From Pedobacter sp. KBW06 (GTDB lineage Bacteria; Bacteroidota; Bacteroidia; Sphingobacteriales; Sphingobacteriaceae), in NCBI RefSeq assembly GCF_003852525.1, contig NZ_QAJL01000003.1:1278134-1342133 (forward strand): a stretch of DNA of 64,000 nucleotides, given 5' to 3'. Each line of letters begins with the position of its first letter. Positions within the stretch are counted from its first letter, which is position 1. Shown piece by piece: positions 1-9,721 of this stretch. The notes beneath the pieces were generated by a model that had not been told where the DNA came from, did no database searches, and saw only the letters and a list, made by a program, of their open reading frames with translations. Made by a program: the position numbers and the translations under genes.

Positions 1-429
1 GTTATTGAAGTTTTAGGAACACATTTTAACATATTTGCTTATCCTGAAGAGGGGAAAATCCAAACCAGCCTTCTTGAAGGAAGTATAAAAGTGGTTAAAG
101 GAGGCCAATCAAAACTCATCAGGCCAGGGCAATCAGCTACTACAGTTGATTCCACAACAGCCATCTCTATTGCCGAAGCAGATCTGGAAAAAAGTGTTGC
201 CTGGAAAAATAATGAATTCATATTCAATGGAGAGAACCTGGAGAGTATCATGAAATCAATTTCCAGATGGTACAATATAGAAATTTTATACCGGGATAAA
301 GCTGGCAAAACCAAATATTGGGGAGTCGTATCCCGAAATCAAAATCTGTCGGCAGTTTTAAAAATGTTACAGTCGACGGGGAAGGTTTCGTTCAAGCTAG
401 AAGGAAGGAGGCTAATTGTTATGAATTAA
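1..429 (+). CDS. FecR-family anti-sigma factor (3' part only)
   Basis: The reading frame is open from base 1, so the gene begins outside the window; about 142 C-terminal residues are present. The first residues (VIEVLGTHFNIFAYPEEGKI) match the FecR periplasmic domain, and the end (from about FNGENLESIMKSISRWYNIE) matches the DUF4974 domain that closes most Bacteroidota FecR proteins. Such proteins span the inner membrane, hold an ECF sigma factor, and receive a signal from the STN domain of a TonB-dependent receptor. The gene just downstream is a SusC protein with an STN domain, so the pair fits a trans-envelope signalling module. The sigma factor gene should lie upstream of the window. Confidence 0.9.
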   Translation, partial: VIEVLGTHFNIFAYPEEGKIQTSLLEGSIKVVKGGQSKLIRPGQSATTVDSTTAISIAEADLEKSVAWKNNEFIFNGENLESIMKSISRWYNIEILYRDKAGKTKYWGVVSRNQNLSAVLKMLQSTGKVSFKLEGRRLIVMN

Positions 430-460
430 CTTTACTATTCAAAAAAATTTAAAGTAAAAA

Positions 461-485
461 CCGGAAGTGTTTGCAGCACTCCCGG
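461..485 (+). terminator. possible weak terminator hairpin after fecR
   Basis: CCGG-A-AGTG and CACT-C-CCGG form an imperfect stem with one mismatch, followed a few bases later by a T-rich stretch. It sits 32 bases after the fecR stop and about 105 bases before susC. It could end the fecR transcript or be a processing stem. The T-run is displaced, so confidence is low. Confidence 0.35.
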
Positions 486-590
486 CATGATTTGATTTTT
501 TTCATCAAGCAAATTAACCTAATGAACCAGTGTTGTACTTGTTAAGCTCATAGACGGTAAGTACAACTCAAAAACAAACCAATCAAATGT

Positions 591-3500
591 ATGAAATTTT
601 ATTCTAAAGTTTCATGCAGGCCTCCAGCCTGCATGAATAAATTTCTGTTCGTTATGAAACTTATCATTGTTTTATTGACTACAGTTTTTATACAGTTTAG
701 TGTCGCAGCTGATGCTCAGAAAGTCACTTTATCAGCCAACAACTCCTCGCTCGAAAAAATCTTCAAGGAAATCAGGATACAAACAGGCTATGATTTCTTC
801 TGTGACCTGGACTTACTTAAAAATGCAAAAAAAATTGACATCCATTTAAAAGATGTCAGTTTGGAAACGGCACTTATTTCCTGCCTTAAGGATCAGGAAC
901 TCACTTATGTTATTGACCATAAGATCATAGTGATCACCAAAAAAAAACTCAAAGACATCTATCTGACCGGGAAGGTGGTTGACGAAAGCGGACAGCCGCT
1001 TCCCGGGGCAACGGTTACCATTAAAAGAACCGGAAAATCAGTGATTACCAGTACAACCGGCGCCTACAGTATAAGCGCCGGAGAAACGGATATCCTGATC
1101 GTGTCTTACATTGGATATAACAGCAAAGAGGTCAAAGTTTCCGATTCAAAACCAGGTATATCCTTTATCGTTACCCTGTCTTTAAATCCAAATAAACTAC
1201 AACAGGTAGAAATCGTAAGCACTGGTTATCAGGATTTACCTAAAGAACGTGCAACGGGCTCTTTTGAGGTGATTTCCAAAGAACAACTTCAACACAGCAC
1301 AAGTGGAAACCTTCTGAGACGGCTGGAAGGTATTGCGACCAGTATGGATTTCAGCAACAACCAATTTCCAACACTAACACTTGGTCAGCCCCGCCGGCCC
1401 GCCCTTTCCGGGTTAACGATTCGGGGGAAAAATACCTTAACCCGGGGGCTTGTTCAGGATCCATTTTCTCTCAGTGGAAATGTGCTGATCGTAATTGATG
1501 GAATTGCCACTCCTTATTCAATCGATGATATCAATCCAAATGACGTGGAAAGCATTAACATCTTAAAGGACGCTGCTGCTTCCTCCATTTGGGGTTCCAG
1601 AGCATCAAATGGGGTGATTGTCATTAAAACTAAGAAAGGAATGTTCAATAGTCCTACCTCTGTCTCTTTTAGCAGTAATTTGAGTATCACAGATAAACTG
1701 GATCTGTTTTACAAAAAACGCATGAGCATCTCAGAGTATATTGATGCACAGGTACTCCTTTACAATAAGATGTATGAGGACAATGGTGAAGTCCCTGTAG
1801 AAGATCCAAATCTGATTCAACCTCAACAAAGAATGTCTCCCGTTGCCGAAATTATGAACGACCTTAAAATGGGAAGAATCGATCAGACCGAGGCAGATGC
1901 AAAACTAAATGCTTTGCGTGGTAACGACATCCGGAGGGACTATGAAAAATATCTGCTTCGTAAACCCATCACACAGAATTATACTTTGGGAATCAGTGGA
2001 GGAAGCAAAAACTTTGCTTATCGCCTGTCTGGTGGTTATGACTACTCGCTTGGCGGTGCAGTGACAGATGGAAGTAACCGGGCCACACTAAACTACACCA
2101 CGACTATCCAACCTCTAAAAAACCTTGAAATACAAACTGTTGTTGCTTACAACCAACAAAACACCCATACACAACCGTCAGAATACATTGTTCGGGCACA
2201 GCTCACAGCCAATGGCTATTATCCATACAGTCGCCTCGCCGACGATCAGGGAAATCCACTATCCTTATATCCAGATTTCAGGCCTGCTTTCCTGGATTCT
2301 CTGGCAAAAAACTATGGCGATAAGATTCTGGACATGAGTTATAAGCCTCTTGAGGAAATTAAGTTAGGTTACAACAAACTCAAATCTCAGGGTCTTAACC
2401 TGAACCTCAATGCTAATTACAAAATCAACAATCTGCTCTCAGCGAGCCTCACATATAGCTATAACTGGGGCTTATCCGAAGCTACGGTATTGAATGATGT
2501 ACGGTCGTACTACATGCGGCAACTGATCAATACGTATACCACCCCCGCCGCACCGGCTGATGGCAATCCTGAAGATCCGTTGAATGGTTTTACTCCATTT
2601 CAAAGACAGGTTCCACTAGGCGGGCGATACACCTATGAACCCACCAAATCCAATAATCAGACCTTAAGGGCTCAAGTTAATTTAAATAAAACATGGGATT
2701 CGAAACATGTACTTTCTGCAATTGCAGGAGCAGATGTTTCACAAAATTACAGCATCAGCCGAAGCAACCAGTATTTTGGTTATCAGGAAAACGGTTCAAG
2801 GGTATATTCCGAGATACCGTATGGAGTATACGTGTACACCTTATACAATGACAAAGATTTTGGTTTTTCCAGTAACATGATCCCAAGTCCAATACAGGGC
2901 ATAACAGACCTCAAAAGCAGAATGTATAGCTTCTTTTCCAATGCAGCCTATACCTTTGATAGAAGATACACACTGTCGGGCAGCATCAGAAAAGATGCTT
3001 CAAGTTTATTTGGAAATGCTTTCAATACCGGAGGTACTCCTTATTTTTCCGTAGGAAGCAGCTGGAATATCAATAATGAGTCCTTTTATAAGTTAAGCTG
3101 GCTTCCTTATTTACAGCTCAAAGCAACTTTCGGTTATAATGGCAACACCAATGCACGTTTCAGTTCAATTCCAACTATTACCTTTAGTCAGGGCACAATT
3201 AATGGCTTGCCATTCGCAAACACAAATGAAGGAACCAACCCACAGTTAAGACCGGAAAAATCGGCCACATTGAATTTAGGGATCTATTTTGGATTGAAAA
3301 ACAATCGACTTTCGGGAAGTTTTGAGTATTATGTCAGAAAAACAACCGATTTAGTCACCAGTACCCTGGTGGATCCAAGTACGGGCTTTCCAAGCCTCGC
3401 TTATAATGTTGGCAATCTTCGGTCTGCAGGGGTTGATCTCAGTCTGAGCTCTTTAAATCTCCAGGCCGGATTATTTAGCTGGACCAGCAATTTTCTTTTT

Positions 3501-4238
3501 AGTTATAACCGGGTGAAAATAACCAAGGATTTTAATGCCAAAACACCTACGGCTAATGATGTGATTAATCAGACCGTATTTATAGCAGGTCAAAATCTTT
3601 CTAGTCTATATGCCTGGAAATGGGCCGGATTAGATCCTCAAACCGGTGATCCCATGGGGTTTGTTGACGGAAAAGCGGTAAGCGTAACTAATTCACAGGC
3701 ATATACTGCAATTAGCCAGGCCCCTGTTTCTAGTGCGAAATTCTTCGGTTCTTCAGTGCCGGTTTATTTTGGTTCCTTCAGAAATACCTTCCGATATCAG
3801 AATTTCGCAGTCTCGGCCAATTTCATGTATAAGCTCGGGTACTATTTCAGACCTCCTGCTACTGAATTTGCACTTTATAACCGGCTGTTTCCTTTAAATG
3901 AGCTTTTAGGTGCTGAATATGCCAACCGCTGGCAAAAACCCGGCGATGAAAATATTACCCATGTTCCATCCATTGATTATACTGGAAATGGCTCAAGGGA
4001 CTCCTTCTACTATCTTTCAGAGGTAAATGTATTAAAAGCTGATCATATCCGGTTACAGGAGATTAATCTCTCTTACACCTTCAATACCAAAAGTCGCTTT
4101 ATTAAAAATCCGAGAATTTATGCCTATGCAAATAACCTGGGTATAATCTGGAGAGCTAATAAAGCAGGCTTCGATCCTGATGTTCTGGACTATCCTCAGC
4201 CTCGCAGTTATAGTTTCGGCTTCAGCGCCAATTTTTAA
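591..4238 (+). CDS. SusC/RagA-family TonB-linked outer-membrane protein with STN domain
   Basis: This 1215-residue protein is an outer-membrane TonB-dependent transporter. An N-terminal signal region ends near residue 42 (VAADAQ). It is followed by an STN domain (about 45-115), a carboxypeptidase-regulatory-like domain (about 122-208, LTGKVVDESGQPLPGATVTI), a plug (about 215-355, containing VLIVIDGIATPYSIDDINPN), and a long beta-barrel ending in an aromatic residue (SFGFSANF). The STN domain is the part that talks to FecR, encoded just upstream. It begins an apparent operon with susD 21 bases later and four further secreted proteins. The substrate cannot be read from the sequence; no glycoside hydrolase lies in the operon. 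In-frame ATGs at codons 15 and 22 are alternative starts, the former lying inside a perfect inverted repeat. Confidence 0.95.
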   Translation: MKFYSKVSCRPPACMNKFLFVMKLIIVLLTTVFIQFSVAADAQKVTLSANNSSLEKIFKEIRIQTGYDFFCDLDLLKNAKKIDIHLKDVSLETALISCLKDQELTYVIDHKIIVITKKKLKDIYLTGKVVDESGQPLPGATVTIKRTGKSVITSTTGAYSISAGETDILIVSYIGYNSKEVKVSDSKPGISFIVTLSLNPNKLQQVEIVSTGYQDLPKERATGSFEVISKEQLQHSTSGNLLRRLEGIATSMDFSNNQFPTLTLGQPRRPALSGLTIRGKNTLTRGLVQDPFSLSGNVLIVIDGIATPYSIDDINPNDVESINILKDAAASSIWGSRASNGVIVIKTKKGMFNSPTSVSFSSNLSITDKLDLFYKKRMSISEYIDAQVLLYNKMYEDNGEVPVEDPNLIQPQQRMSPVAEIMNDLKMGRIDQTEADAKLNALRGNDIRRDYEKYLLRKPITQNYTLGISGGSKNFAYRLSGGYDYSLGGAVTDGSNRATLNYTTTIQPLKNLEIQTVVAYNQQNTHTQPSEYIVRAQLTANGYYPYSRLADDQGNPLSLYPDFRPAFLDSLAKNYGDKILDMSYKPLEEIKLGYNKLKSQGLNLNLNANYKINNLLSASLTYSYNWGLSEATVLNDVRSYYMRQLINTYTTPAAPADGNPEDPLNGFTPFQRQVPLGGRYTYEPTKSNNQTLRAQVNLNKTWDSKHVLSAIAGADVSQNYSISRSNQYFGYQENGSRVYSEIPYGVYVYTLYNDKDFGFSSNMIPSPIQGITDLKSRMYSFFSNAAYTFDRRYTLSGSIRKDASSLFGNAFNTGGTPYFSVGSSWNINNESFYKLSWLPYLQLKATFGYNGNTNARFSSIPTITFSQGTINGLPFANTNEGTNPQLRPEKSATLNLGIYFGLKNNRLSGSFEYYVRKTTDLVTSTLVDPSTGFPSLAYNVGNLRSAGVDLSLSSLNLQAGLFSWTSNFLFSYNRVKITKDFNAKTPTANDVINQTVFIAGQNLSSLYAWKWAGLDPQTGDPMGFVDGKAVSVTNSQAYTAISQAPVSSAKFFGSSVPVYFGSFRNTFRYQNFAVSANFMYKLGYYFRPPATEFALYNRLFPLNELLGAEYANRWQKPGDENITHVPSIDYTGNGSRDSFYYLSEVNVLKADHIRLQEINLSYTFNTKSRFIKNPRIYAYANNLGIIWRANKAGFDPDVLDYPQPRSYSFGFSANF
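611..637 (+). repeat. perfect inverted repeat in the 5' coding end of susC
   Basis: TTCATGCAGGC and GCCTGCATGAA are perfect reverse complements separated by five bases. The stem begins 20 bases into the reading frame and covers the alternative in-frame ATG at 633. In the mRNA it would form an 11-bp hairpin close to the start region. Confidence 0.55.
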
Positions 4239-4259
4239 GCTCTTTATAAAAAAACAAAC

Positions 4260-5663
4260 ATGAAAACTCATCACATCATATACTCACTGCTTGCTTTAAG
4301 CCTTACATTGTCTTCCTGCAAGAAATTCCTGGACATCAAAAGAGGGGATGATAAGGCTTATGTTACAACAGTTGATGATTGCCAGAAATTGCTGGACAAT
4401 TATGAAAAAATGAATACCGGTTATCCCTACGATGGAGAAATTTCAGCCGACAACTATTTTATTCTTGATGCTACCTTTAATGCCACAGGTACAAGGATTT
4501 TGCCTGTGGAAAAAAACTTTTATTACTGGGTACCCACAGCACAACGGCTAACCGGAGAACAAAACTGGCTGAATACTTATCAAACGGTCTATACTGCTAA
4601 TCTGGTCCTGGAAAATCTGGAAAAGATCCGAAAGGAAGGAGGTAATGAATCCGCGGTCAATCCGGTAAAAGGCGCGGCACTGTTTTACCGGGCATTTGCG
4701 TTCTGGCAGATCGCGCAATTATATACAAAACCATATTCAGCTGCCACTGCAGGCCAAGATCCTGGAATTCCGCTCCGGTTAAGTCCCGACATGAATGACA
4801 AATCTTCCCGTGGTACTGTTCAGGAAACCTACGACCGCATTGTACAGGATCTATCAGATGCAATAAACCTATTACCAAATACGTCCAGCATTTCGAGCAG
4901 ACCAAATAAGGTTGCCGCTTATGCGATGCTCGCCCGGGTTTACCTGACCATGCAGGACTATCCGAATGCACTGATCAACAGCAATTCCGCATTATTACTC
5001 AAAAACACTTTGCTTGATTATAACAATCTTAGCAAAACCTCATCTACTCCCTTCACCAGGTTCAACAATGCTGAGGTAATTTTCCATGCGGTCTGTGCCA
5101 GGTCAAATATCCTGGAGCCAGGTATCATCGCCAGCTTAAGTATCGCGAAAATAGACCGTACACTGGCAGCTTCCTATGTAGCCAATGACTTACGGAGTAA
5201 AATCTTCCTAAAAGCGAACTCAGGTCCTCTCCACATTGGAACGTTTCGCTTTACAGGAAACTATGAACCCACCACTTCTTCTACATTTTTCGTTGGCCTG
5301 GCTGTCGATGAATTATACCTGATTCAGGCCGAATGTTATGCAAGAGCCGGAAATACGGAAGCCGCTATGAAATCGCTCAACGATCTGCTTGTAAAAAGGT
5401 GGTCAACGGGAACCTACACTAGCATGAGCGCTACAACTCCCGAAGGGGCCTTATCTAAAATCCTGGAAGAACGCAGAAAGGAATTGCTGATGAGGGGATT
5501 GAGATGGAGTGATCTAAGGCGTCTGAACACGGCCGACATCGTAAGAAGGGTTGACGGAAACGGTGCAATCGCCGCTACTTTACCCGCTAACAGTCTTCTT
5601 TATGTTTTATTGATTCCGGCAGATGTAATCAATGTTGGTCATATTCCACAAAATGCAAGATAG
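4260..5663 (+). CDS. RagB/SusD-family nutrient-uptake lipoprotein
   Basis: This 467-residue SusD-like protein is the surface lipoprotein partner of the SusC transporter encoded 21 bases upstream. A lipoprotein signal peptide ends at Cys20 (LTLSSC followed by KK). The central TPR-like helices and the family C-terminal motif are visible (LEERRKELLMRGLRWSDLRR). The length is at the short end of the usual 450-600 residues. SusD proteins close over the SusC barrel like a lid and bind substrate. The pairing with an STN-type SusC and the lack of polysaccharide-degrading enzymes suggest a non-glycan substrate, which is inference. Confidence 0.95.
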   Translation: MKTHHIIYSLLALSLTLSSCKKFLDIKRGDDKAYVTTVDDCQKLLDNYEKMNTGYPYDGEISADNYFILDATFNATGTRILPVEKNFYYWVPTAQRLTGEQNWLNTYQTVYTANLVLENLEKIRKEGGNESAVNPVKGAALFYRAFAFWQIAQLYTKPYSAATAGQDPGIPLRLSPDMNDKSSRGTVQETYDRIVQDLSDAINLLPNTSSISSRPNKVAAYAMLARVYLTMQDYPNALINSNSALLLKNTLLDYNNLSKTSSTPFTRFNNAEVIFHAVCARSNILEPGIIASLSIAKIDRTLAASYVANDLRSKIFLKANSGPLHIGTFRFTGNYEPTTSSTFFVGLAVDELYLIQAECYARAGNTEAAMKSLNDLLVKRWSTGTYTSMSATTPEGALSKILEERRKELLMRGLRWSDLRRLNTADIVRRVDGNGAIAATLPANSLLYVLLIPADVINVGHIPQNAR

Positions 5664-5672
5664 TTTCAAAAA

Positions 5673-6515
5673 ATGAAAAAACACCTTTTTATGATGATGA
5701 TCATACTAACCGCAACCGGAATGTATGCTCAGGATGCTATTGGCATAAAGCCTTTAAAGGGACAGTCCTATTTTGAAGATGAAAGTCCTGTATTTCAACT
5801 CGATGAGGCACTAACTTCTAATAAAAGCAGTTGGCTGCGATATGATGTACTTAGTGGATACCGTGAAGGCCTTGCCCCTATTAAACGTGAATTCGGCGTA
5901 AATTTCAAAGCCCTGGTTGATACTGTAAACGGTCTTCATTTCGTCAAAATGTATAATCTTTCTATTGAAGATATGCTGACCCATGGGTTAAGAAAGCCTA
6001 CCTACGTAGTACTGGAGGTTAAAGATCCTTCTAAGTACCGTTATGATCCAAAATATGGTTCTGAAATTGAGTGGCTGCGCAAACATGGCTACTGCTATGA
6101 ATTGATGATTCCAAAAGGAACAATGAAATCGATGAAGATAGTAGACGAAAACATCGAGAGGATTTTTGGGGTCAAATGCAGTACTCAAAAACGAAAAGTG
6201 CCTGCTCTAGTACTTTTCAGGACGTCAACTGCGGAAAAATTCAAAGCCTCTGGTGGAAAAATGTTGCAAGATGACGAGAAAGGCATCTACCGTAATGTAA
6301 GCATCGGTACAATAGGTGGCCCATGGTATCGTAAAGATATTCTTCCTTTCATCAATGAAACTGGTTATAAAGGACTTATTGATGTCGATTTAGGGATAAA
6401 TGTAGCATCACTTGCAGGCCTACCAGCTTTAAAGGAAGCGTTAAAACGCTATGATCTTGATATCAAAGAAGAACCACGTGAGATAGAAGTGTTTGTAATT
6501 ACTGAATTAAAATGA
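5673..6515 (+). CDS. secreted protein with TIGR03435-like domain
   Basis: A 280-residue protein with a signal peptide (MKKHLFMMMIILTATGMYAQ). After it comes one domain that is clearly paralogous to the C-terminal half of the next gene: YRYDPKYGSEIEWLRKHGYC here aligns with YVYDHKKAYQAEWIRKNGIC there, and TGYKGLIDVDLGINVASL aligns with TGYKELVDIELNITSWTD. The pattern resembles the uncharacterised TIGR03435 / DUF3738 family. No catalytic residues are evident. It starts nine bases after susD and overlaps the next gene by ATGA, so it belongs to the SusCD operon. The function is unknown; a periplasmic or surface binding role is only a guess. Confidence 0.85.
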   Translation: MKKHLFMMMIILTATGMYAQDAIGIKPLKGQSYFEDESPVFQLDEALTSNKSSWLRYDVLSGYREGLAPIKREFGVNFKALVDTVNGLHFVKMYNLSIEDMLTHGLRKPTYVVLEVKDPSKYRYDPKYGSEIEWLRKHGYCYELMIPKGTMKSMKIVDENIERIFGVKCSTQKRKVPALVLFRTSTAEKFKASGGKMLQDDEKGIYRNVSIGTIGGPWYRKDILPFINETGYKGLIDVDLGINVASLAGLPALKEALKRYDLDIKEEPREIEVFVITELK

Positions 6516-7912
6516 GCCCTATGAAATATACACGCCAGCTTTACTTTCTCCTGTTATTGCTCTTTATCAATGGAATCAATATACAGGCTCAGACATTGGA
6601 TGTTTCCGATAAAATAAAACTTATTCCAAACCTTCCTGATTTAAAAGTCGGAGATCAGCTTCCCGATTTTATCATCCCTAAAATAATCAGAAGCTCCCGG
6701 GAGCAGGCCAATACTGCAGACTTTAAAGATCAATTGCTAATTATTGACTTCTGGTCCATCTACTGCACAGGATGTATTGAAGCATTGCCAAAAATGGACT
6801 CTTTACAAAAGCAATTCGGCAATCAGCTAAAAATTCTGCCTGTTACGTTTGAAGCCAAAGAACTAGTTGAAAATTTCTGGAAAAAAAACAAATACATTCA
6901 AAATCTGAGCTTACCATCCGTAGTAGAAGATCAATATTTCAGTTCTTATTTCAGACACAAATCGATCCCACATGAGGTATGGATAAATAAAGGTAAAGTC
7001 ATTGCCATCACCACAGCTCAATATGTTGATGAATCAAACATAAAGAAAGTACTCAGCGGTGCGGAAATAAACTGGCCTGTAAAAAATGATTTTTATAAAT
7101 TCGATGCTACAAAATGGCCCTTGTTTATGCTGAATGAAGATCAGGTAGGTGCCAGTTCACCTATTCTTCAATATACCGCTATCCGTGGTTACAAAGAGGG
7201 CGTAAATTCAGAAGGTTTAAGTGGAGGATCAGGGATTGTCAGAAATGAAAAAAACAAGACCATCCGTACTTTTTTCCTTAATCAATCTATCTATAGCGCT
7301 TATTCTGTCAATTGGAATAAATTGATCAGCCTAAAGGATTTGATCAAACCAGTTTTATCGGCTACTGCGAATCAATTCTTATGGGAGGTAACAGATCGCT
7401 CCAGATATGTATATGACCATAAGAAGGCCTATCAGGCAGAATGGATTAGAAAAAATGGAATTTGTTTTGAGTCTTTAACGCCTGATACCGGGCAGACTGA
7501 CGTTCAGATCGCAGCGTCTGTAGTCCGGGATTTAGACAGATTATTGGGCTTGCGGGTCCGTTGGGAAAAAAGGAAGGAGAAAGTTCTGGTATTGATCCGG
7601 ACCACAAAGGAAGGCAAGCTTAAAGGCAAGCCCCCGGTGATCAAAGGCCAGAGATTTAAAGATGAACCATTATCGCAACTGATTTACACCATAAATCAAC
7701 AAGAAGGAAACCCCTATGTATTTGATGGAACAGGATATAAGGAACTGGTAGACATCGAACTAAATATCACTTCCTGGACAGATATTCCATCAATAAGGAA
7801 GGAATTGAACAGATATGGTTTGGACCTTAAGGAAGAAGAGCGGGAAGTACACAAGTTTGTCTTTTCTGAAGTTAACGGCGGACTATTTATTCGAGATCAA
7901 ATCACTAAATAA
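6512..7912 (+). CDS. TlpA-like thioredoxin-fold protein with C-terminal TIGR03435-like domain
   Basis: A 466-residue secreted protein. The signal peptide covers about residues 1-27 (up to INIQAQT). A TlpA/AhpC-type thioredoxin domain follows (about 45-180) with LIIDFWSIYCTGC, so the redox-active CxxC is CTGC, and a later Pro in RHKSIPHEVW that fits the cis-proline loop. The C-terminal 260 residues are a paralogue of the whole preceding protein. Start codon and previous stop overlap as ATGA, implying translational coupling. TlpA-like proteins reduce disulfides outside the cytoplasm, so this one may act on a partner encoded in the operon or on an imported substrate. Thioredoxin assignment is firm; the role of the fused domain is unknown. 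Confidence 0.88.
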   Translation: MSPMKYTRQLYFLLLLLFINGINIQAQTLDVSDKIKLIPNLPDLKVGDQLPDFIIPKIIRSSREQANTADFKDQLLIIDFWSIYCTGCIEALPKMDSLQKQFGNQLKILPVTFEAKELVENFWKKNKYIQNLSLPSVVEDQYFSSYFRHKSIPHEVWINKGKVIAITTAQYVDESNIKKVLSGAEINWPVKNDFYKFDATKWPLFMLNEDQVGASSPILQYTAIRGYKEGVNSEGLSGGSGIVRNEKNKTIRTFFLNQSIYSAYSVNWNKLISLKDLIKPVLSATANQFLWEVTDRSRYVYDHKKAYQAEWIRKNGICFESLTPDTGQTDVQIAASVVRDLDRLLGLRVRWEKRKEKVLVLIRTTKEGKLKGKPPVIKGQRFKDEPLSQLIYTINQQEGNPYVFDGTGYKELVDIELNITSWTDIPSIRKELNRYGLDLKEEEREVHKFVFSEVNGGLFIRDQITK

Positions 7913-7937
7913 TAATCTATAAACCAATTAACAAATT

Positions 7938-9113
7938 ATGAAAAAAGTAAAATTGGCCATATTTGGCGTGTTTCTGGTGGCAGTAACAGGTTGTAAAAAG
8001 GCAGAGAACAATGCCCAGGCTCTACAGAAAGACCTATTCGTAAGCACCCTTGCCGGAACCGGAGCTCTTGGTTTTCAGGATGGTCCTGGAATGACCGCAC
8101 AATTCAACAGCGTAAGAGGCATTACTATGGATCCTAATGGGAACCTCTACGTTTCGGATTTCCGTAACAATCGCATCAGGAAGATCACTCCGGATGGGAT
8201 TGTCTCTACTTTTGCAGGAAGTACGGCAGGGTATGCCGACGGAACCGGAACCGCCGCAAAATTCAATAATCCCATTGGTATTATAGCAGACCGCAGTGGA
8301 AATCTGTATGTGGTTGACAACGGCAATTCCCGGATTAGAAAAATCACAGCGGCAGGAGTCGTTAGCACTTATGCCGGATCGGGAGAAGAGGGCCTTCTAA
8401 ACGGAAATGCTTTGACCGCACAATTTTTAAATCCAAGATATTTAACGATCGATGCTTCCAATAATCTGTATGTGACAGACAACGGTAATAACTGTATTAG
8501 AAAAATCAGCAGCTCGGGTCAGGTAACTACGTTTGCCGGCTCCGGACAATTTGGAGCAGATGACGGTCCGGCAGCAACAGCAACGATCGCTGAGCCTACC
8601 GGGATTACCATAGATCCCAGCGGAAATATTTACGTGAGTCATTTAGCAGATTATGGCTTCATCAGAAAAATAACTCCTGGCGGACAGGTTATCAGGATTG
8701 CAGGTGACTTTACACCAGGAAGTTATCTTGATGGTGTAGCTGGAGTTGCAAGATTCAGAGACATTGCCAATATGAAGTCTGATGCCGATGGAAATATCTA
8801 TATCGCAGACAGTGGGAATAGTGTGATCAGAAAATACGATCCAAAAACAAATATGGTCACCACCTTTGCCGGATTCTACAACTACGTTACAGATGGCAAT
8901 GGCAGACAAAGGTCTACTGGAACATTTAAGGATGGCCCTGCAAATCAGGCTATATTTAACGTTCCTTTTGATTTTGAAATTGGACTGAAGGGAGAGTTCT
9001 ACGTCGCTGACCAGACAAATAATATGGTTCGAAAAATAGTATCGGTAGATGCACCTTTAAGCCAGTCCGATTTAGATAAGAAAAACTGGAACAAACCTAC
9101 CAACTGGAAGTAA
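7938..9113 (+). CDS. NHL-repeat beta-propeller lipoprotein
   Basis: A 391-residue lipoprotein with lipobox VAVTGC (Cys19). The rest is a series of about six NHL repeats with the recurring pattern FNSVRGITMDPNGNLYVSD followed by NNRIRKITPDG and a VSTFAGS turn. Such repeats fold into a six-bladed propeller used for protein or ligand binding, usually without catalysis. It starts 25 bases after the TlpA-like gene and 26 bases before the small outer-membrane gene. Because Lys-rich residues follow the lipid Cys it may be surface-exposed like SusD. Binding partner unknown. Confidence 0.9.
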   Translation: MKKVKLAIFGVFLVAVTGCKKAENNAQALQKDLFVSTLAGTGALGFQDGPGMTAQFNSVRGITMDPNGNLYVSDFRNNRIRKITPDGIVSTFAGSTAGYADGTGTAAKFNNPIGIIADRSGNLYVVDNGNSRIRKITAAGVVSTYAGSGEEGLLNGNALTAQFLNPRYLTIDASNNLYVTDNGNNCIRKISSSGQVTTFAGSGQFGADDGPAATATIAEPTGITIDPSGNIYVSHLADYGFIRKITPGGQVIRIAGDFTPGSYLDGVAGVARFRDIANMKSDADGNIYIADSGNSVIRKYDPKTNMVTTFAGFYNYVTDGNGRQRSTGTFKDGPANQAIFNVPFDFEIGLKGEFYVADQTNNMVRKIVSVDAPLSQSDLDKKNWNKPTNWK

Positions 9114-9139
9114 ACGCTAAACACTCATCATCAAACAAA

Positions 9140-9700
9140 ATGAAAATGAAAAAAAACCTACTCATAATTACGCTCTGCAGTCTGTTTGCAATCTCAGCCA
9201 ACGCACAAAATAATATAGATCATAACAACTCGAAAAAAGATAGCACTGCTTATCAGAGAAAAAATGAATTCAGATTAAACATAGGCCTGGATGAAGGAAT
9301 ACCTACCGCCTACATCTCCAAATATTCCTCCTTCGTAATGGGTGCGTCATTACAAGGAGAATATATGGCCTTAAAAGAACTCGGTGTTACGCTAAGTGCC
9401 AACTACCTCTATTTCCTTGGAAAAGATGGCGGTGATGGATTATCCATGCTTCCTGCTTTGGGAGGCGTAAACTTCTACATCACACCAAGAGTCTTTCTGT
9501 CCGGACAATTAGGTGCATCCTGGTACATAGGAAAAGAAAGTGAGAATAAGGCTTACCTCACCTATGCACAAGGCATTGGTTTTCAAGCTTCCAAACGTGT
9601 GAGTCTTTTAGCCAAATATGAAGGAATAAATGTAGGTCCTTCCAAAACCTACTCTTTTGCCGGTCTACGGGTTGCCTATAGATTTTTCAAAAGTAAATAA
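9140..9700 (+). CDS. small outer-membrane beta-barrel-like protein
   Basis: A 186-residue secreted protein with a signal peptide ending near ISANAQ. The body alternates polar and hydrophobic residues in short strands with Gly/aromatic turns and ends in VAYRFFKSK, as in small OMP beta-barrel families. No specific family recognised. It is the last gene of the SusCD operon, followed after about 20 bases by a strong terminator. An internal ATG two codons downstream (9146) is an equally possible start. Confidence 0.75.
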   Translation: MKMKKNLLIITLCSLFAISANAQNNIDHNNSKKDSTAYQRKNEFRLNIGLDEGIPTAYISKYSSFVMGASLQGEYMALKELGVTLSANYLYFLGKDGGDGLSMLPALGGVNFYITPRVFLSGQLGASWYIGKESENKAYLTYAQGIGFQASKRVSLLAKYEGINVGPSKTYSFAGLRVAYRFFKSK

Positions 9701-9721
9701 CACTTAAATACGCTCTCAACG

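Noticed and set aside
2125..2337. 70-codon frame inside susC
   Set aside because: It is out of frame within a clearly coding region and has no independent signal; the same holds for the many other internal or antisense frames.
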